Of a stretch of DNA of 60,076 bases, positions 16,662-26,900 are shown in pieces; position 1 is the stretch's first letter; each line of letters opens with the position of its first letter. The notes under the pieces were generated by a model. It saw nothing but the letters and a program-made list of their open reading frames with translations. It was not told the origin of the DNA and made no database searches. The stretch is taken from contig JAHBWZ010000015.1 in the NCBI GenBank assembly GCA_019636755.1, positions 1 through 60,076 on the forward strand. The letters run 5' to 3'. The position numbers were made by a program, and so were the translations under genes. This DNA comes from Phycisphaeraceae bacterium (lineage in GTDB: Bacteria > Planctomycetota > Phycisphaerae > Phycisphaerales > SM1A02).

Positions 16662-17021
16662 ATGGCGTACACCGATCCCTTCCAGTTCGAACGCGAGCCG
16701 CCCCGCTTCGTGCCGCCCGGCACCCGGCGGGCGCCGGCGCCCGCGGAGACGCCGGCCGGGTCTGCGCCGGTGGATGCGGCCGACGCGGCCGGGATCGACG
16801 CGCTTCCGGCGCCCGGCCCGGAACGGCGGGTCGTCCGGCTCTGCCTGGTCACCGGCGGACATGTCTGGCGGTTCGGCTTCAGCAGCGGGTGCGAACGGCC
16901 GATGATCGGGACGATCAGCGCGATGGCGCGCGATCCCGCGTGTCCGCTGGACTGGCCGACCGCGCGCCGCCTCGTCCGACTCGTCCTGGAGACCTGCGGC
17001 TCCGCCGATACACGGACCTGA
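16662..17021 (+). CDS. small hypothetical protein
   Basis: A 119-residue soluble protein. The first half is Pro/Ala-rich and probably disordered. The second half (residues about 52-115) is a compact domain with VVRLCLVTGGHVWRFGFSSG and a helix with RRLVRLVLETCG. No family is recognised. It lies between a lipoprotein and the Xer recombinase on the same strand; the ribosome binding site is weak. Confidence 0.55.
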   Translation: MAYTDPFQFEREPPRFVPPGTRRAPAPAETPAGSAPVDAADAAGIDALPAPGPERRVVRLCLVTGGHVWRFGFSSGCERPMIGTISAMARDPACPLDWPTARRLVRLVLETCGSADTRT

Positions 17022-17108
17022 ACCAGAGGACGCCCGCCTCACTCCCTCACGCCACGAACGATCCTCCAGAGCGCACGATTCCGGGTCTGCACCAGAGAGC
17101 ACGACGCC

Positions 17109-18143
17109 ATGTCCGACCACCTTCCGATCGTCGACGCCTTCAGCCGCTACCTGCTGGATGATCGCCACTTCAGCCCGTACACGGCGCGGTGCTACGGCGT
17201 CGACCTGCGCCAGTACATCGAGTTCATCGGCGAGAAGTACCACATCACGCCCGATGCATCGGCGGAGCAGGGCGCGCTGGAGGCCAACCGTCGGACGCCG
17301 CCCCGCAAGGGTGACGCCGGCATGGCCGACCTGGCATCGTCGCCCGCCCCGCCGACGGTGACCGGATGGATGCTTCGCGCGGACGTGAACCTGATCCGCG
17401 AGTTCCTCTCGCGGCTGGATGAGCATCGATACTCCGCTGCAACGATGGCGCGCAAGATCGCCACGCTGCGGTCGTTCTATCGCTGGCTGGAGAAGCACGG
17501 TCACATCCCGATGAACCCGATGGTGATGATCCGCACGCCGCGACAGAGCAAGCGCCTGCCGAAGGCGATCAACGTCGACCAGGTGGAGCGACTGCTCTCC
17601 GCGCCGGATCCGAGCGATCTCCTGGGCGCCCGGGATCGCGCCATTCTCGAGACGCTCTACTCGACGGGGCTGCGCGTGAGCGAACTCGTCGGCCTCAACA
17701 ACGGTGACATCGACGAGGCCGGGCAGGCGATGATCATCCGCGGCAAGGGGAAGAAGGAGCGGATCGTCCCGCTCGGGTCCCACGCCATCGCGGCGATCAT
17801 CCACTACCTGAACGTCCTGCGCACGGACCCGCGCGGCGAGAAGCTTGCGGCGCCGACCTCACCGCTGTTCATCAACAAGCACGGCAGCCGGCTCTCCACG
17901 CGATCCGTCCGCCGCAAGGTGAGCAAGTACCTGGAAGTCGCCGGACTGGACCCGGACATCAGCCCGCACACGCTCCGGCACTCCTTCGCGACCCACCTGC
18001 TGGACAACGGCGCCGATCTGCGCTCCGTGCAGGAACTCCTCGGGCACCAGTCGCTCTCGACCACGCAGGTGTACACGCACCTGAGCACGCAGCGGATGCG
18101 CTCCGCCTACGACGACGCGCACCCGCGGGCCGAGGCGTCGTAG
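17109..18143 (+). CDS. xerD: Xer-type tyrosine recombinase
   Basis: A 344-residue site-specific recombinase of the XerC/XerD type, which resolves chromosome dimers at dif together with FtsK. The catalytic set is complete: R189 (GLRVSEL), K213 (GKGKKER), H287 and R290 (HTLRHSF), H313 (LLGHQS) and nucleophile Y322. The N-terminal SAM-like DNA-binding domain carries an extra loop of roughly 40 residues (about 45-90, Ala/Pro-rich) that makes the protein longer than the usual 300. Whether it is XerC or XerD cannot be settled from one copy. No dif site was recognised nearby. Confidence 0.9.
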   Translation: MSDHLPIVDAFSRYLLDDRHFSPYTARCYGVDLRQYIEFIGEKYHITPDASAEQGALEANRRTPPRKGDAGMADLASSPAPPTVTGWMLRADVNLIREFLSRLDEHRYSAATMARKIATLRSFYRWLEKHGHIPMNPMVMIRTPRQSKRLPKAINVDQVERLLSAPDPSDLLGARDRAILETLYSTGLRVSELVGLNNGDIDEAGQAMIIRGKGKKERIVPLGSHAIAAIIHYLNVLRTDPRGEKLAAPTSPLFINKHGSRLSTRSVRRKVSKYLEVAGLDPDISPHTLRHSFATHLLDNGADLRSVQELLGHQSLSTTQVYTHLSTQRMRSAYDDAHPRAEAS

Positions 18144-18216
18144 CACGCCCGCCTGTCGGCCGTCCGCGCGTGTCGCCGCTGCGGCGCCGTCGTGGACGCG
18201 CCCGGCCGGGGGCCGA

Positions 18217-18543
18217 TCACGGACACAGACCGCCGGAGGCCCCGTCGCGCGGCCCCGGACTTCCGTCCCGCGCCTGCGGATCGTCGTCTGACCCGGTCCG
18301 CGGGCGGCCGTCGGTCGCTGCCTGGACGGTGACGGGGGCGACGGCCGGCGCGCCGGGACGGCGCGCCGCGATCCGCGATCCGGCCTGGATCGCGGCCACG
18401 ACGATCAGCAGCACGATCGAGGTGACGAGGAACCCGTGAACCGCACAGCGCCCCGGGCGCGTCCGGTCGCGCCGGCGCGCCCGTCCCGGTGACGCCGGCG
18501 CCGTGCGCATGGCGTACGTCGTGATCCGATCCGCTCCGATCAT
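18217..18543 (-). CDS. small single-pass membrane protein
   Basis: A 108-residue protein with a basic N-terminal third, one clear membrane segment (GFLVTSIVLLIVVAAIQAG, about residues 37-55) and an Arg/Ala/Pro/Asp-rich tail. GGGAG lies about 9 nt before the ATG, which is the main reason to believe it. No homologous family is recognised. Confidence 0.5.
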   Translation of the reverse strand: MIGADRITTYAMRTAPASPGRARRRDRTRPGRCAVHGFLVTSIVLLIVVAAIQAGSRIAARRPGAPAVAPVTVQAATDGRPRTGSDDDPQARDGSPGPRDGASGGLCP

Positions 18544-18639
18544 CGCGTGGTCTCCCTGAAGCGGCCCGTCGAACGCCGCCCCCCCGCATCACGACGGTGA
18601 TCATCACCACCGCGGCTCCGGTCGTCCAGTCGCATCCAG

Positions 18640-19923
18640 TCAGTCACCGGCACGGCACGCCGACGGCGGATCGTGCGGCGGTGTCCTGCACATCCATGTC
18701 GCCAGTGCGGCGGCAGCGAGCGTGCCGCCGGCCGCGGTACCGAAGAGCACGGCCACCGTGACGTCCGCATCCAGGCCGATGCCGAAGAGCGCCGGCGAGG
18801 CGCCCGTGGAGACCACCATGATCGCCACCAGCAGGCCGCGGATCGCGCCCAGGTGTTCCGTGCCGTAGCACTCCGCCCAGAGCGCGGTGAAGACCGGGCC
18901 GACCAGCCCGGACGTGACGCCGAGCAGCGCCATCATGACGGGCGCTGTCCACGGATGCTCACCCGACGCCAGCACCAGCAGGGCCAGCGCCAGCGGCACC
19001 GGCACGGCGCCGGCCAGGCGGCGCGCGCCGACGCGATCGACCAGCGCGCCGCCCGGCAGTCCGACGGCGACCTGCGCCAGCGCGAACGCCGTGAACGATG
19101 CGGCGAACGAGGCGTGGTGCCAGCCCTTGAGCTCGACCAGGTGCACGTGGTGGAAGAAGACCGCCGTCACCAGGAAGGGCGCGGCCAGCACCGCGGGCAG
19201 AAGACCGTAGAAGCGCGGATCGCGCATCACCTGGCGCACCGTCCATGACCGCGCGGCGCCGGAGCCGCCCGAACGCCCGGGCGCCGGCGCGGCCGCCAGG
19301 GCGGCAAGCCGCGCCCGCCACGCCGCATCGCGCCCGGCGTGTCCGCGCAGGAGGACGACCAGGAGCACCGGCGCCAGCGCCAGGATGACAAGGGCGACCA
19401 CCAGCCACGACCCGTGCCGCCCGGCCACCGCCAGGAGCGCGACGCCCGCCGTCGGGAGCACCCCCTCGCTCAGGGGAAATCCCAGCGACGCGATGGCGAT
19501 CGCGCGCCCGCGCTCCCGATCGAAGTACCGCGCCATGCTGGTCACCGCCGCGTGTGCGCAGAGTCCCTGCCCGCCGAGGCGCAGCAGCAGGACGGCCGGC
19601 GCCAGGAGCACCCAGTGCACGGCCGCCGCCATCAGGAGTGCGCCCGCCAGCAGGAGGCCGAGCGCCGCCGCGGCGTAGCGCCTGAGGTCGACCCGGTCGA
19701 TGAGGCGGCCGAGCACGAGCATCGAAAGCCCGCTCGTGATCGTCATCGCCGAGTAGATCAGTCCGAACCCGCGATGATCCAGCGAGAGCGCCGCGCGGAT
19801 CTCACCGCCGAACAGGGAGATGAAGAACGTCTGGCCGAATGACGACACGGCCGCCATGCCCAGTCCGAAGAGAAGGAACCGGGCGTTGAGGCGGATGAAC
19901 CCGCCGCGCGCCTCCGGACTCAC
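18640..19923 (-). CDS. major facilitator superfamily transporter
   Basis: A 427-residue membrane protein with about 12 hydrophobic segments in two halves separated by a polar loop rich in Ala/Arg (about residues 190-225). Loop motifs resembling the MFS signature are present ([12 protein letters not shown] after segment 2, [14 protein letters not shown] in the second half). The GTG start overlaps the icd stop codon (GTGA), so it is expressed with isocitrate dehydrogenase. Transport of a dicarboxylate or tricarboxylate would suit that context but nothing in the sequence proves it. Confidence 0.88.
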   Translation of the reverse strand: MSPEARGGFIRLNARFLLFGLGMAAVSSFGQTFFISLFGGEIRAALSLDHRGFGLIYSAMTITSGLSMLVLGRLIDRVDLRRYAAAALGLLLAGALLMAAAVHWVLLAPAVLLLRLGGQGLCAHAAVTSMARYFDRERGRAIAIASLGFPLSEGVLPTAGVALLAVAGRHGSWLVVALVILALAPVLLVVLLRGHAGRDAAWRARLAALAAAPAPGRSGGSGAARSWTVRQVMRDPRFYGLLPAVLAAPFLVTAVFFHHVHLVELKGWHHASFAASFTAFALAQVAVGLPGGALVDRVGARRLAGAVPVPLALALLVLASGEHPWTAPVMMALLGVTSGLVGPVFTALWAECYGTEHLGAIRGLLVAIMVVSTGASPALFGIGLDADVTVAVLFGTAAGGTLAAAALATWMCRTPPHDPPSACRAGD

Positions 19924-21239
19924 ACCCGCGCCGCGACGCGCGCCTCCATGTGCCGGATGATGGCGTCACCGAACTCCGAGCAGCGCTGCAGTTTCGCGCC
20001 CTCCATGAGGCGGTGGAAGTCGTATGTGACCGTCTTCGCCGCGATCGCGCCCTCGATGCCGCGGACGATGAGATCCGCCGCCTCCGTCCAGCCGAGGAAG
20101 CGGAACATCATCTCGCCGGAGAGGATCACCGATCCCGGGTTGACCTTGTCCTGGCCCGCGTACTTCGGCGCCGTGCCGTGCGTCGCCTCGAAGATCGCGT
20201 GCCCGGTGACGTAGTTGATGTTCGCGCCCGGGGCGATGCCGATGCCGCCGACGCACGCGGCCAGCGCGTCGGAGACGTAGTCGCCGTTCAGGTTCATCGT
20301 CGCGATGACGTCGTACTCGGCCGGCCGGGTCAGGATCTGCTGGAGGAACGCGTCGGCGATGACATCCTTGATGACGATGGTGTCCGGGTCGGCCCTGGCC
20401 GTGCCCTTCATCGTCGGGACGTGCGTGATGTCCGACTTCGAGCGGGATCGCCCCAGCGCCTTCAGGTCGATCACCTTCCACGGGCCGCCGTCCAGCGGCT
20501 GCGCGCCGAACTCCTTCGCCGCGAGGTCATAGCCCCACTTCGCGAACGCGCCTTCCGTGAACTTCATGATGTTGCCCTTGTGCACGAGCGTCACGCTCGT
20601 GCGGCCGTTGGCGATCGCGTACTCGATCGCGGCGCGCATGAGGCGATCGGTTCCCTCGCGGCTCACCGGCTTGATGCCGATGCCGCTCGACCCGGGGAAT
20701 CGGATCTTGCCGTGAAGCTTCGGGAAGTTCACGGCAAGCAGGTCGATCATCTTCCGGCACTCGGGCGTCCCTTCCTCGAACTCGATGCCGGCGTAGATGT
20801 CCTCCGAGTTCTCCCGGAAGATCACCATGTCCGTGTGTTCGGGATGACGGACCGGAGACGGCACGCCGGTGAACCAGCGCACCGGGCGGAGACAGGTGTA
20901 GAGGTCGAGGATCTGCCGCAGCGCCACGTTGAGCGAGCGGATGCCGCCGCCCACCGGCGTCGTGAGCGGCCCCTTGATGCCGACGAGGTACTTCCGGAAC
21001 GTGTCCAGTGTCTCGTCGGGCAGCCAGTTGCCGGTCTTCTCAAACGCCTTCTCGCCGGCGAGGACCTCCCGCCACTCGATGCGGCGCGAGCCGCCGTAGG
21101 CCTTGTCGACCGCGGCATCGAACACGCGCACGGACGCGGCCCAGATGTCGGGGCCGGTGCCGTCACCCTCGATGAACGGAATCACGGGCGTGGCGGGGAC
21201 GGCGAGTCCACGGTCGGTCATGCGGATGGCGTCGGCCAT
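19920..21239 (-). CDS. icd: isocitrate dehydrogenase (NADP type)
   Basis: 439 residues, converting isocitrate to 2-oxoglutarate in the citric acid cycle. The substrate segment [20 protein letters not shown], the [11 protein letters not shown] motif and [18 protein letters not shown] are all present; the KY pair in the last is typical of NADP-dependent enzymes. The C-terminus is complete. The gene overlaps the MFS gene by 4 nt. AGGGAG lies about 9 nt before the start, just after a short 8-bp tandem repeat. Confidence 0.95.
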   Translation of the reverse strand: MADAIRMTDRGLAVPATPVIPFIEGDGTGPDIWAASVRVFDAAVDKAYGGSRRIEWREVLAGEKAFEKTGNWLPDETLDTFRKYLVGIKGPLTTPVGGGIRSLNVALRQILDLYTCLRPVRWFTGVPSPVRHPEHTDMVIFRENSEDIYAGIEFEEGTPECRKMIDLLAVNFPKLHGKIRFPGSSGIGIKPVSREGTDRLMRAAIEYAIANGRTSVTLVHKGNIMKFTEGAFAKWGYDLAAKEFGAQPLDGGPWKVIDLKALGRSRSKSDITHVPTMKGTARADPDTIVIKDVIADAFLQQILTRPAEYDVIATMNLNGDYVSDALAACVGGIGIAPGANINYVTGHAIFEATHGTAPKYAGQDKVNPGSVILSGEMMFRFLGWTEAADLIVRGIEGAIAAKTVTYDFHRLMEGAKLQRCSEFGDAIIRHMEARVAARV

Positions 21240-21562
21240 GCGTCAGCGCTCCCTGTCGGTCGTTCGGTCGTTCGGTCAGGCGGGTCCCGGATCAGGGCCC
21301 CGGGTCGGAGTCGGGCGGAATCGGCCTGCGCGCTCCACGGCACCCGAGGTCTCCCTCCGGTCCGGGCCCGGCGGGCGTCCCGGCAGAGACACCGCCGTGC
21401 CGTATCGCGCCGTGCCGATTGCGCCGTGCCGATTGCGCCGTGAAGGGGCGGAGTGTACTGCGCCGATCGCGCCGCGCGGACGTGCCGGAGGCGGCCTGAT
21501 CCCCGGAAACCACCGGAATTGGGCCGGGGGTGGGCCGGGACGACAGGGGAACCCCTGCCGCG
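21240..21562. other. intergenic DNA between icd and a lipoprotein gene
   Basis: Holds the 8-bp repeat upstream of icd and, at about 21396-21435, three imperfect GCGCCGTGCCGATT units. No gene or terminator is evident. Confidence 0.55.
21255..21278. repeat. 8-bp tandem repeat in the icd leader
   Basis: On the minus strand GACCGAAC occurs nearly three times, ending directly before the AGGGAG ribosome binding site of icd. Confidence 0.6.
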
Positions 21563-22108
21563 TCAGCCCCCCGACGGCTCCAGGTCATCAATGTCGATGG
21601 GCGGCAGTGCGGGCGGCCTGGCGTCCGGCGCCGGCCCGGCCGGTGCGGGCGGGGTGGCCTCGCGGATCGGAAGACCACCCGTGCTGAGCAGCATCGCGAG
21701 TTCGTCGAAGAGCCGATCCGCCTCCTCGACCGCGGCCGCCCGGGTCGACCAGCCGCGGCTGGTCACGCGGACGCGCGGTGGATCGCCCTCGATGAGCGCC
21801 AGTTCAAGTCGCCAGCGGCGGCGCTCCGCGAGCGGCCGGGTGGTCGGTTGAAGCGTGACGCGATGCAGTTCCCGCTCGATGGAGATGTGCCGCGCCGCCG
21901 CGTCGGCGTGCACGTGATTCCGTCGCACAAACCACCGCCGGGAAGGCGGTTGAGACTCGTAGTCGGGGGACTCCGCCGCGACCAGGAGCGCGGTCCAGAG
22001 CTGATCCGCGGGCACGCCGGCGAAGTCGCGCTCGACGGCGGTACAGCCGCCCAGCAGGAGCAGCAGCAGGGCGAAGTGGGGTGCAGGTCGTCTTGGGTGG
22101 TGCATCAT
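21563..22108 (-). CDS. predicted lipoprotein of unknown function
   Basis: A 181-residue protein with a lipoprotein signal peptide (ALLLLLLGGC, Cys near residue 22). The mature part has a helix (PADQLWTALLVAAES), then strand-rich segments (RRWFVRRNHVHADAAARHI; RWRLELALIEG; RVRVTSRGW) and ends in a Pro/Ala-rich tail. The layout resembles other small periplasmic lipoproteins of planctomycetes, without a named family. The start is the first of two consecutive ATGs; the ribosome binding site is weak. Confidence 0.68.
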   Translation of the reverse strand: MMHHPRRPAPHFALLLLLLGGCTAVERDFAGVPADQLWTALLVAAESPDYESQPPSRRWFVRRNHVHADAAARHISIERELHRVTLQPTTRPLAERRRWRLELALIEGDPPRVRVTSRGWSTRAAAVEEADRLFDELAMLLSTGGLPIREATPPAPAGPAPDARPPALPPIDIDDLEPSGG

Positions 22109-22221
22109 CGGGCGTGAATCGTCCCGGCGGGCGGCCGCGTCGGAGGGTGTGGAATCCTCTGCGATCGGCCAAAGTCGCGCGAAGAGTTCACCGATCCGAC
22201 CAGAATCATCGGGACCTCTGA

Positions 22222-22227
22222 TAGGAT
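22222..22227 (+). promoter_or_regulatory. -10-like hexamer TAGGAT
   Basis: TGATAGGAT lies 33 nt before the DUF2934 gene, upstream of its GGAG ribosome binding site. Confidence 0.35.
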
Positions 22228-22259
22228 CCGCCGTTTCCCCTCCGAATGGAGTGTCGATC

Positions 22260-22709
22260 ATGGCACAGAAGCGAAACAGCGCAGAGAAGAAGTCGTCGAC
22301 CGCCCCGAAGAAGACCGCCCGTCGCACGCCGGCGAGCCCCGCCGTCGCGAAGCCGACCGGCATCACGCCGGTCGCACCCACGTCCGAGCCCGCGGGCTCG
22401 TCCGAGGATCGCGGGACCGCGTCCGTGAAGAAGGTTTTCGCGAAGATGGAGGAGACGTCTCGCCGGGTCGCCGCGCAGCCGACGGCGCCGGCGCCGATGG
22501 CGTCCGCGCCGACCACCGCGACCGCCGATCCGGTGCCGGCGGGTGCGCGCTCCCACGGCGCGCAGGAGATCGATCTCAAGCCGTACCAGGAGGTCGTCTC
22601 CTACCAGGCACGGCTGATCTGGCAGGTGCGCGGCGGCGATGACGTGGAGAACTGGCTGCTCGCCGAGCGGCTGGTGCGCGAGGCGCTCGCCTGCGGCACC
22701 TCCGGCTGA
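22260..22709 (+). CDS. DUF2934 protein with a histone H1-like N-terminal tail
   Basis: 149 residues. Residues 1 to about 100 are rich in Lys, Ala, Pro, Ser and Thr (KKSSTAPKKTARRTPASPA) and lack predicted structure, like the tails of eukaryotic H1 or bacterial histone-like proteins. The last 35 residues (VVSYQARLIWQVRGGDDVEN followed by WLLAERLVREAL) match the DUF2934 pattern AY.lW...G....dWl.AE. GGAG lies about 8 nt before the ATG. Binding to DNA or RNA through the basic tail is inference. Confidence 0.75.
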   Translation: MAQKRNSAEKKSSTAPKKTARRTPASPAVAKPTGITPVAPTSEPAGSSEDRGTASVKKVFAKMEETSRRVAAQPTAPAPMASAPTTATADPVPAGARSHGAQEIDLKPYQEVVSYQARLIWQVRGGDDVENWLLAERLVREALACGTSG

Positions 22710-22885
22710 CCGGCGGGCCAGGCCGAGGAGGCCGCGCCACGCGGATCCGACAGCACTGTGCGCGGCGCCCGGTCCACGGCGCCGGGGACGAGGCCGCATG
22801 CGCGTATCCGCACAAGTCGCGCCGCATGCGGATGCGATCGGTCGCCGGCGTCCGATCGCGGCACGCACGCGCGGCCCGGGGCCGG

Positions 22886-23155
22886 TCATCGCTGCACCGT
22901 GAATCCCGTCCACTCCCCCGTCGCGGCGCCGCGATCCACGTGCATGGCATGCACTGTCCCGCCGCGGGCGGCGCGGATCGCCGCGAGGAAGGCATCCAGG
23001 TCCCCGGGGTCGCCCTCGGCCACGAGGCGCACCGAGCCGTCGGGCTCATTGCGCACGAAGCCCGTCACCCGGAACCCGCGGGCGATCCACGCGGCGCCGG
23101 CGCGGAAGCCGACACCCTGCACGATCCCCTCGAAGCGGACGGTGTACCGGACCAT
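22886..23155 (-). CDS. acyP: acylphosphatase
   Basis: 89 residues, the usual family length. It hydrolyses acyl phosphates such as acetyl phosphate or 1,3-bisphosphoglycerate. The phosphate-binding loop GIVQGVGFR (Arg18) and catalytic asparagine in GFVRNEPDGSV (Asn36) are present. It is the last gene of the minus-strand run beginning at nusA, 21 nt after yebC. Confidence 0.92.
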   Translation of the reverse strand: MVRYTVRFEGIVQGVGFRAGAAWIARGFRVTGFVRNEPDGSVRLVAEGDPGDLDAFLAAIRAARGGTVHAMHVDRGAATGEWTGFTVQR

Positions 23156-23176
23156 CGCCCCGCTGCTCCCCGCGGT

Positions 23177-23923
23177 TCAGAGTTTCGCGAGCACCTCGTC
23201 CGGAATGTCCGCGTTGGTGTAGACCTTCTGGACGTCATCGTTCTCCTCGAGCGTCTCGACCAGGCGCAGCAGCTTCTCCGCAGTCTCTGTATCGCAGGCC
23301 ACGGTCGAGTTCGGTGCCCAGGTGATCTCGGCCGACTCGAACGCGAGCCCGTGCTGCTCCAGCCCGTCGCGCACCTGGTGGAACGCCGCCGGGGCGCAGG
23401 TGATCTCCCACGCGCCGCCGGACTCGGCAACATCCTCGGCCCCCGCGTCCAGGGCCTTCTCCATGATCTCCTCCTCGCCCACCTTCGAAGCGTCGACCAG
23501 GAACACGCCGCGCTGCGTGAAGCCGTAGGCGACCGCGCCCGGTTTGCCGAGATTGCCGCCCCCCTTCTCGAAGATCTTGCGCATCTCCGGCGCGGTGCGG
23601 TTCTGGTTGTCCGTGAGGCAGTCCACGATGATCGCGACGCCGCCCGGCCCGTAGCCCTCGTACCGGAGTTCCTCGTAGGACTCGCCGCTGGTCAGTTCAC
23701 CAGTGCCCTTCCTGATCGCCTTCTCGATCGTGTCCTTCGGCATGTTCGCCGCACGCGCCTCATCGATCGCATAGCGCAGGGTGAGATTCGCGTCGGGATC
23801 CCCGCCCCCGTTCTTCGCGGCAACGATGATGGCGCGCGAGCACTTCGACCACGCCTTTCCGCGGATCGAGTCCTGACGGGCCTTGCGATGCTTGATATTG
23901 GCCCATTTGCTGTGTCCGGCCAT
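23177..23923 (-). CDS. yebC: YebC/PmpR family transcription-translation factor
   Basis: 248 residues, with the family signature MAGHSKWANIKHRKARQD at the N-terminus, followed by the conserved DNLTLRYAIDEAR-like segment and YEGYGPGGVAIIVDCLTDN. YebC proteins act as DNA-binding regulators or, in several bacteria, help ribosomes through proline-rich stretches. It follows the TPR lipoprotein by 29 nt in the nusA-infB run, which suits a translation role. Confidence 0.95.
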   Translation of the reverse strand: MAGHSKWANIKHRKARQDSIRGKAWSKCSRAIIVAAKNGGGDPDANLTLRYAIDEARAANMPKDTIEKAIRKGTGELTSGESYEELRYEGYGPGGVAIIVDCLTDNQNRTAPEMRKIFEKGGGNLGKPGAVAYGFTQRGVFLVDASKVGEEEIMEKALDAGAEDVAESGGAWEITCAPAAFHQVRDGLEQHGLAFESAEITWAPNSTVACDTETAEKLLRLVETLEENDDVQKVYTNADIPDEVLAKL

Positions 23924-23952
23924 CGGTCGAAAGACTCCTCGATTGATACTGA

Positions 23953-26900
23953 TCAGGGTGCCGTCGAAAGCGCCGCCGCCGCGGGCCCGCCGACTCCCGG
24001 GAACGCCGGCGGCCTCTGCGGCGCGATGAGCCCCGCTTCGTGGAATGTCGGCGTGACCGGCGGTTCGCCGCCTGCCTCCAGGACCGCGATCTTCTCCCGC
24101 AGGCGCTCGCCTGGCGCCCCGACTTCGCGCGCCCAGAGCCGTTCGGGCTCGACGACGAGCAGGCCCCAGAGGCGTGATTGGAGGGCGCGGAACCGCGCCA
24201 GTGCCTCGGTGCGCTCCGTCGGGTCGTGGCCCGCGCTGGCCAGGCGCCAGGCGCTGAGCGCGCCGGCGCGGTCACCGATGCGGTACCGGGCGTCTCCCAG
24301 GTGCTCCAGCAGTTCCGGACCGGGATGGTCCGCCGTGGCCAGGTCGTTCAGGATGCCGTGCGCCGTGTCGAACGCGCCGAAGCGGTACGCCAGCCAGGCG
24401 ACCGTGTCGCGGATGTTGTCGTCCTCCGGGTGCGCGTCCGCGGCCTGCAGCAGCCGCGCCACGTCCGCATCGGTGATCGTGCCCGCCTCCAGTCGCATGT
24501 AGGCCAGGTTGTTGGCCGCCATGTGCAGTCCCGGGTCCAGTTCCAGGACGCGGACCAGCATCGCTTCGGCGCCCGCGTCATTGCCCAGGATCGAGGCGAT
24601 CTGCGCCAGCGCGAAGAGCGCCGCTGCGGGCCCTCCGGCCTCCGAGAATGCCGGCACGGCCGTGAGCAGGCCGCGCTCGGCCAGGGCCGCGATCATCGCC
24701 TCCGCGCGCCCCGTGGTGTCCGCCTCCGCGGCCTCGCAGACCAGGCGCATCGCCGTGAGCAGCACGAACGCGTCGTCGGCCAGCGGTGCACCATGGTCGG
24801 CCCGCGCCGCGAGGACCCGCGCCGCCGCCGCCGCCGGCGCGCCGCCGATGATGATCCGCTGCGCCAGCGCCTGCCAGGGAAGCATGCCTCCCGGCGAGCC
24901 GTCCCGCGCCACCTCGGTGCGCTCGATCGCCCGGGCCAGGAGCGACTCGGCCTGCGGGATGTCCTCCAGGCGCGCCGCGGCCACGATGCCCACCGCGTAC
25001 AGGTCGAACGGCGCCGCGGATTCCGCCCCCAGGATGCGCTCGACGAACAGGAGCGTCAGCACGTCCCCGCGCCGCTCGGGCGGCGTGAGCTGCGCGAGCA
25101 GCGACAGCGCCAGGCGCTGATGCCGTCCGCTGGCATCCTCGCGCGCCGACAGTTCCGCCAGCCGGACCAGCCCGGTCTCGCGATCACCCAGGCGCAGTTC
25201 CAGTGCGGCTTCATCAAGCAGCCGGCGCGCGCCGTCGGGCCGGCCCGCCAGGCGCTCCCGGCCGAGTCGGAGCGCGGCGGCGTCTTCGCCTTCCGATCGC
25301 GCCAGGACCTCCAGCCGACTGCGGGCCATCGCGTCGCCCGCGTCCGCCTCCAGCCGATCGGTGAGGACCGCCCGTGCCTCGGCGCTCCGGCCCGTGCGCG
25401 TCAGCAGCGCGAGCAATTGGTCGAGGGCCACGGCGTCGCCCGGGAATGCCTCCAGCCGCGCGCGCAGGATCCGCTCCGCACGTGCCCCGCGCCCCATCGA
25501 TTCCTCCGCCGTCGAGAGGACCGCGAGTGCCTCGGCGGAGGTGTCGTCGATGGCATACGCGTGTGCCGCGAAGACCGACGCGCTGCGCAGTCGACCCGCC
25601 TGGAGGTGATCGTTCGCGATCACGAGCAGCGCCACGTCGCCTGCCAGCGGTCCGGCCGCGATCTCCCGCAGGAGCGCCTGCGCCCGGTCGACGTCGGCAA
25701 GCGGCCCGCCTGCGCGCACGAGGCGGAGCATGAGCACGATCGGCTCCCGATAGGCGGGATCACGGCGCGCGGCGTCACCGGCCAGGCGAAGCACGTGCTC
25801 GAACGTCGCGCGTCGGCGCGGCCCGATGTCCATCCCGGCCGCCAGTTCCGCGAGTGCCGAAGCCTCCAGCAGGAACGACCGCGCCACGAGGAATCCGTCG
25901 ACGGGCGCCGCGCGCTCCAGCTCGAAGCGGACCTGCCGCGCCCGGGCGGCGGCGCCCTCGAAATCACCCACCCGCTCGAGCGCGCGTCCGATCACCAGTC
26001 GCGTCCACGGCGGGACGTCCGTGCCGAGTGCGGCGACGGCGGCCGCAAGCAGGCCGGGCTCGTCGAGTGAACCTGCCAGTTCCACGCGCAGTCGCATCAG
26101 GCCCGGGTCTGCGGGATGCGCGCTGAGCCCCGCGAGGCAGCGGCGCCACGCGCCGCCCAGGTCGCCGCGTCTGGCCTCCAGTCGCGCGGCGATCTCGTGG
26201 GACCGCGCGCTCAGCGCCGTGCGCGCCGCTGGTCGCAGCCGTTGCAGGGCGAGAAACTCGATGATCTCATCCGTCCGCTCGGGCACCGCCGACAGCAGGC
26301 GCTCCGCCTCCGCCGCCAGGGCGTCGCCGTCCGCGTCCACCGCCCTGGCCAGCAGGTCCCGGATGACGCCCTCGTCGCGCGGATGCGCTTCGCGCACCTG
26401 TTCCAGCCCGGCGCGGGCGCGCTCCCGATCAGGCTCGAGTGCCAGTCGAAGGCGCCGCTGCAGGCGCGTGGGCTCGGTACCCGGCGGACGCGGCGGAAGC
26501 GGCGGAACGGCCCGCCCGCCACCGACCAGGACACGCCGCGCCCACACCGCCAGCGCGATGTCACGGTCATCGACCGCGGACCGGTCCGTCGCCCACTGGC
26601 CGACCAGGTCCATGGCAACCGCCGCCGCGTCGGATCCGGAGGACGCGGCAAGCAGCGCCCGCCGCATCCGGCGCCCCGCGGGATCGGGATCGCCGAAGCG
26701 CACGGCGGCATCGAGCATCTCCCGGACCGCCCCGGCATCGCCCGCGCGCATCGCGGCATCCGCCGCCGCGAGCGCCACGCGGCCGCCGTGCGACAGCACC
26801 TGCTCGATGAGCTGCCGGACGCCGCCGACGGCCTCGAAGTGCGCGAGGTCATCAAGCAGTCGCCGGGACGCCTCGACCGCCGCGCGGTTCCATCCGCCGC

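Noticed and set aside
14342-18143. An integrated element between tRNA-Lys and the Xer recombinase
   Set aside because: The recombinase is of the chromosomal Xer type and no repeat of the tRNA end or phage/plasmid gene lies between.
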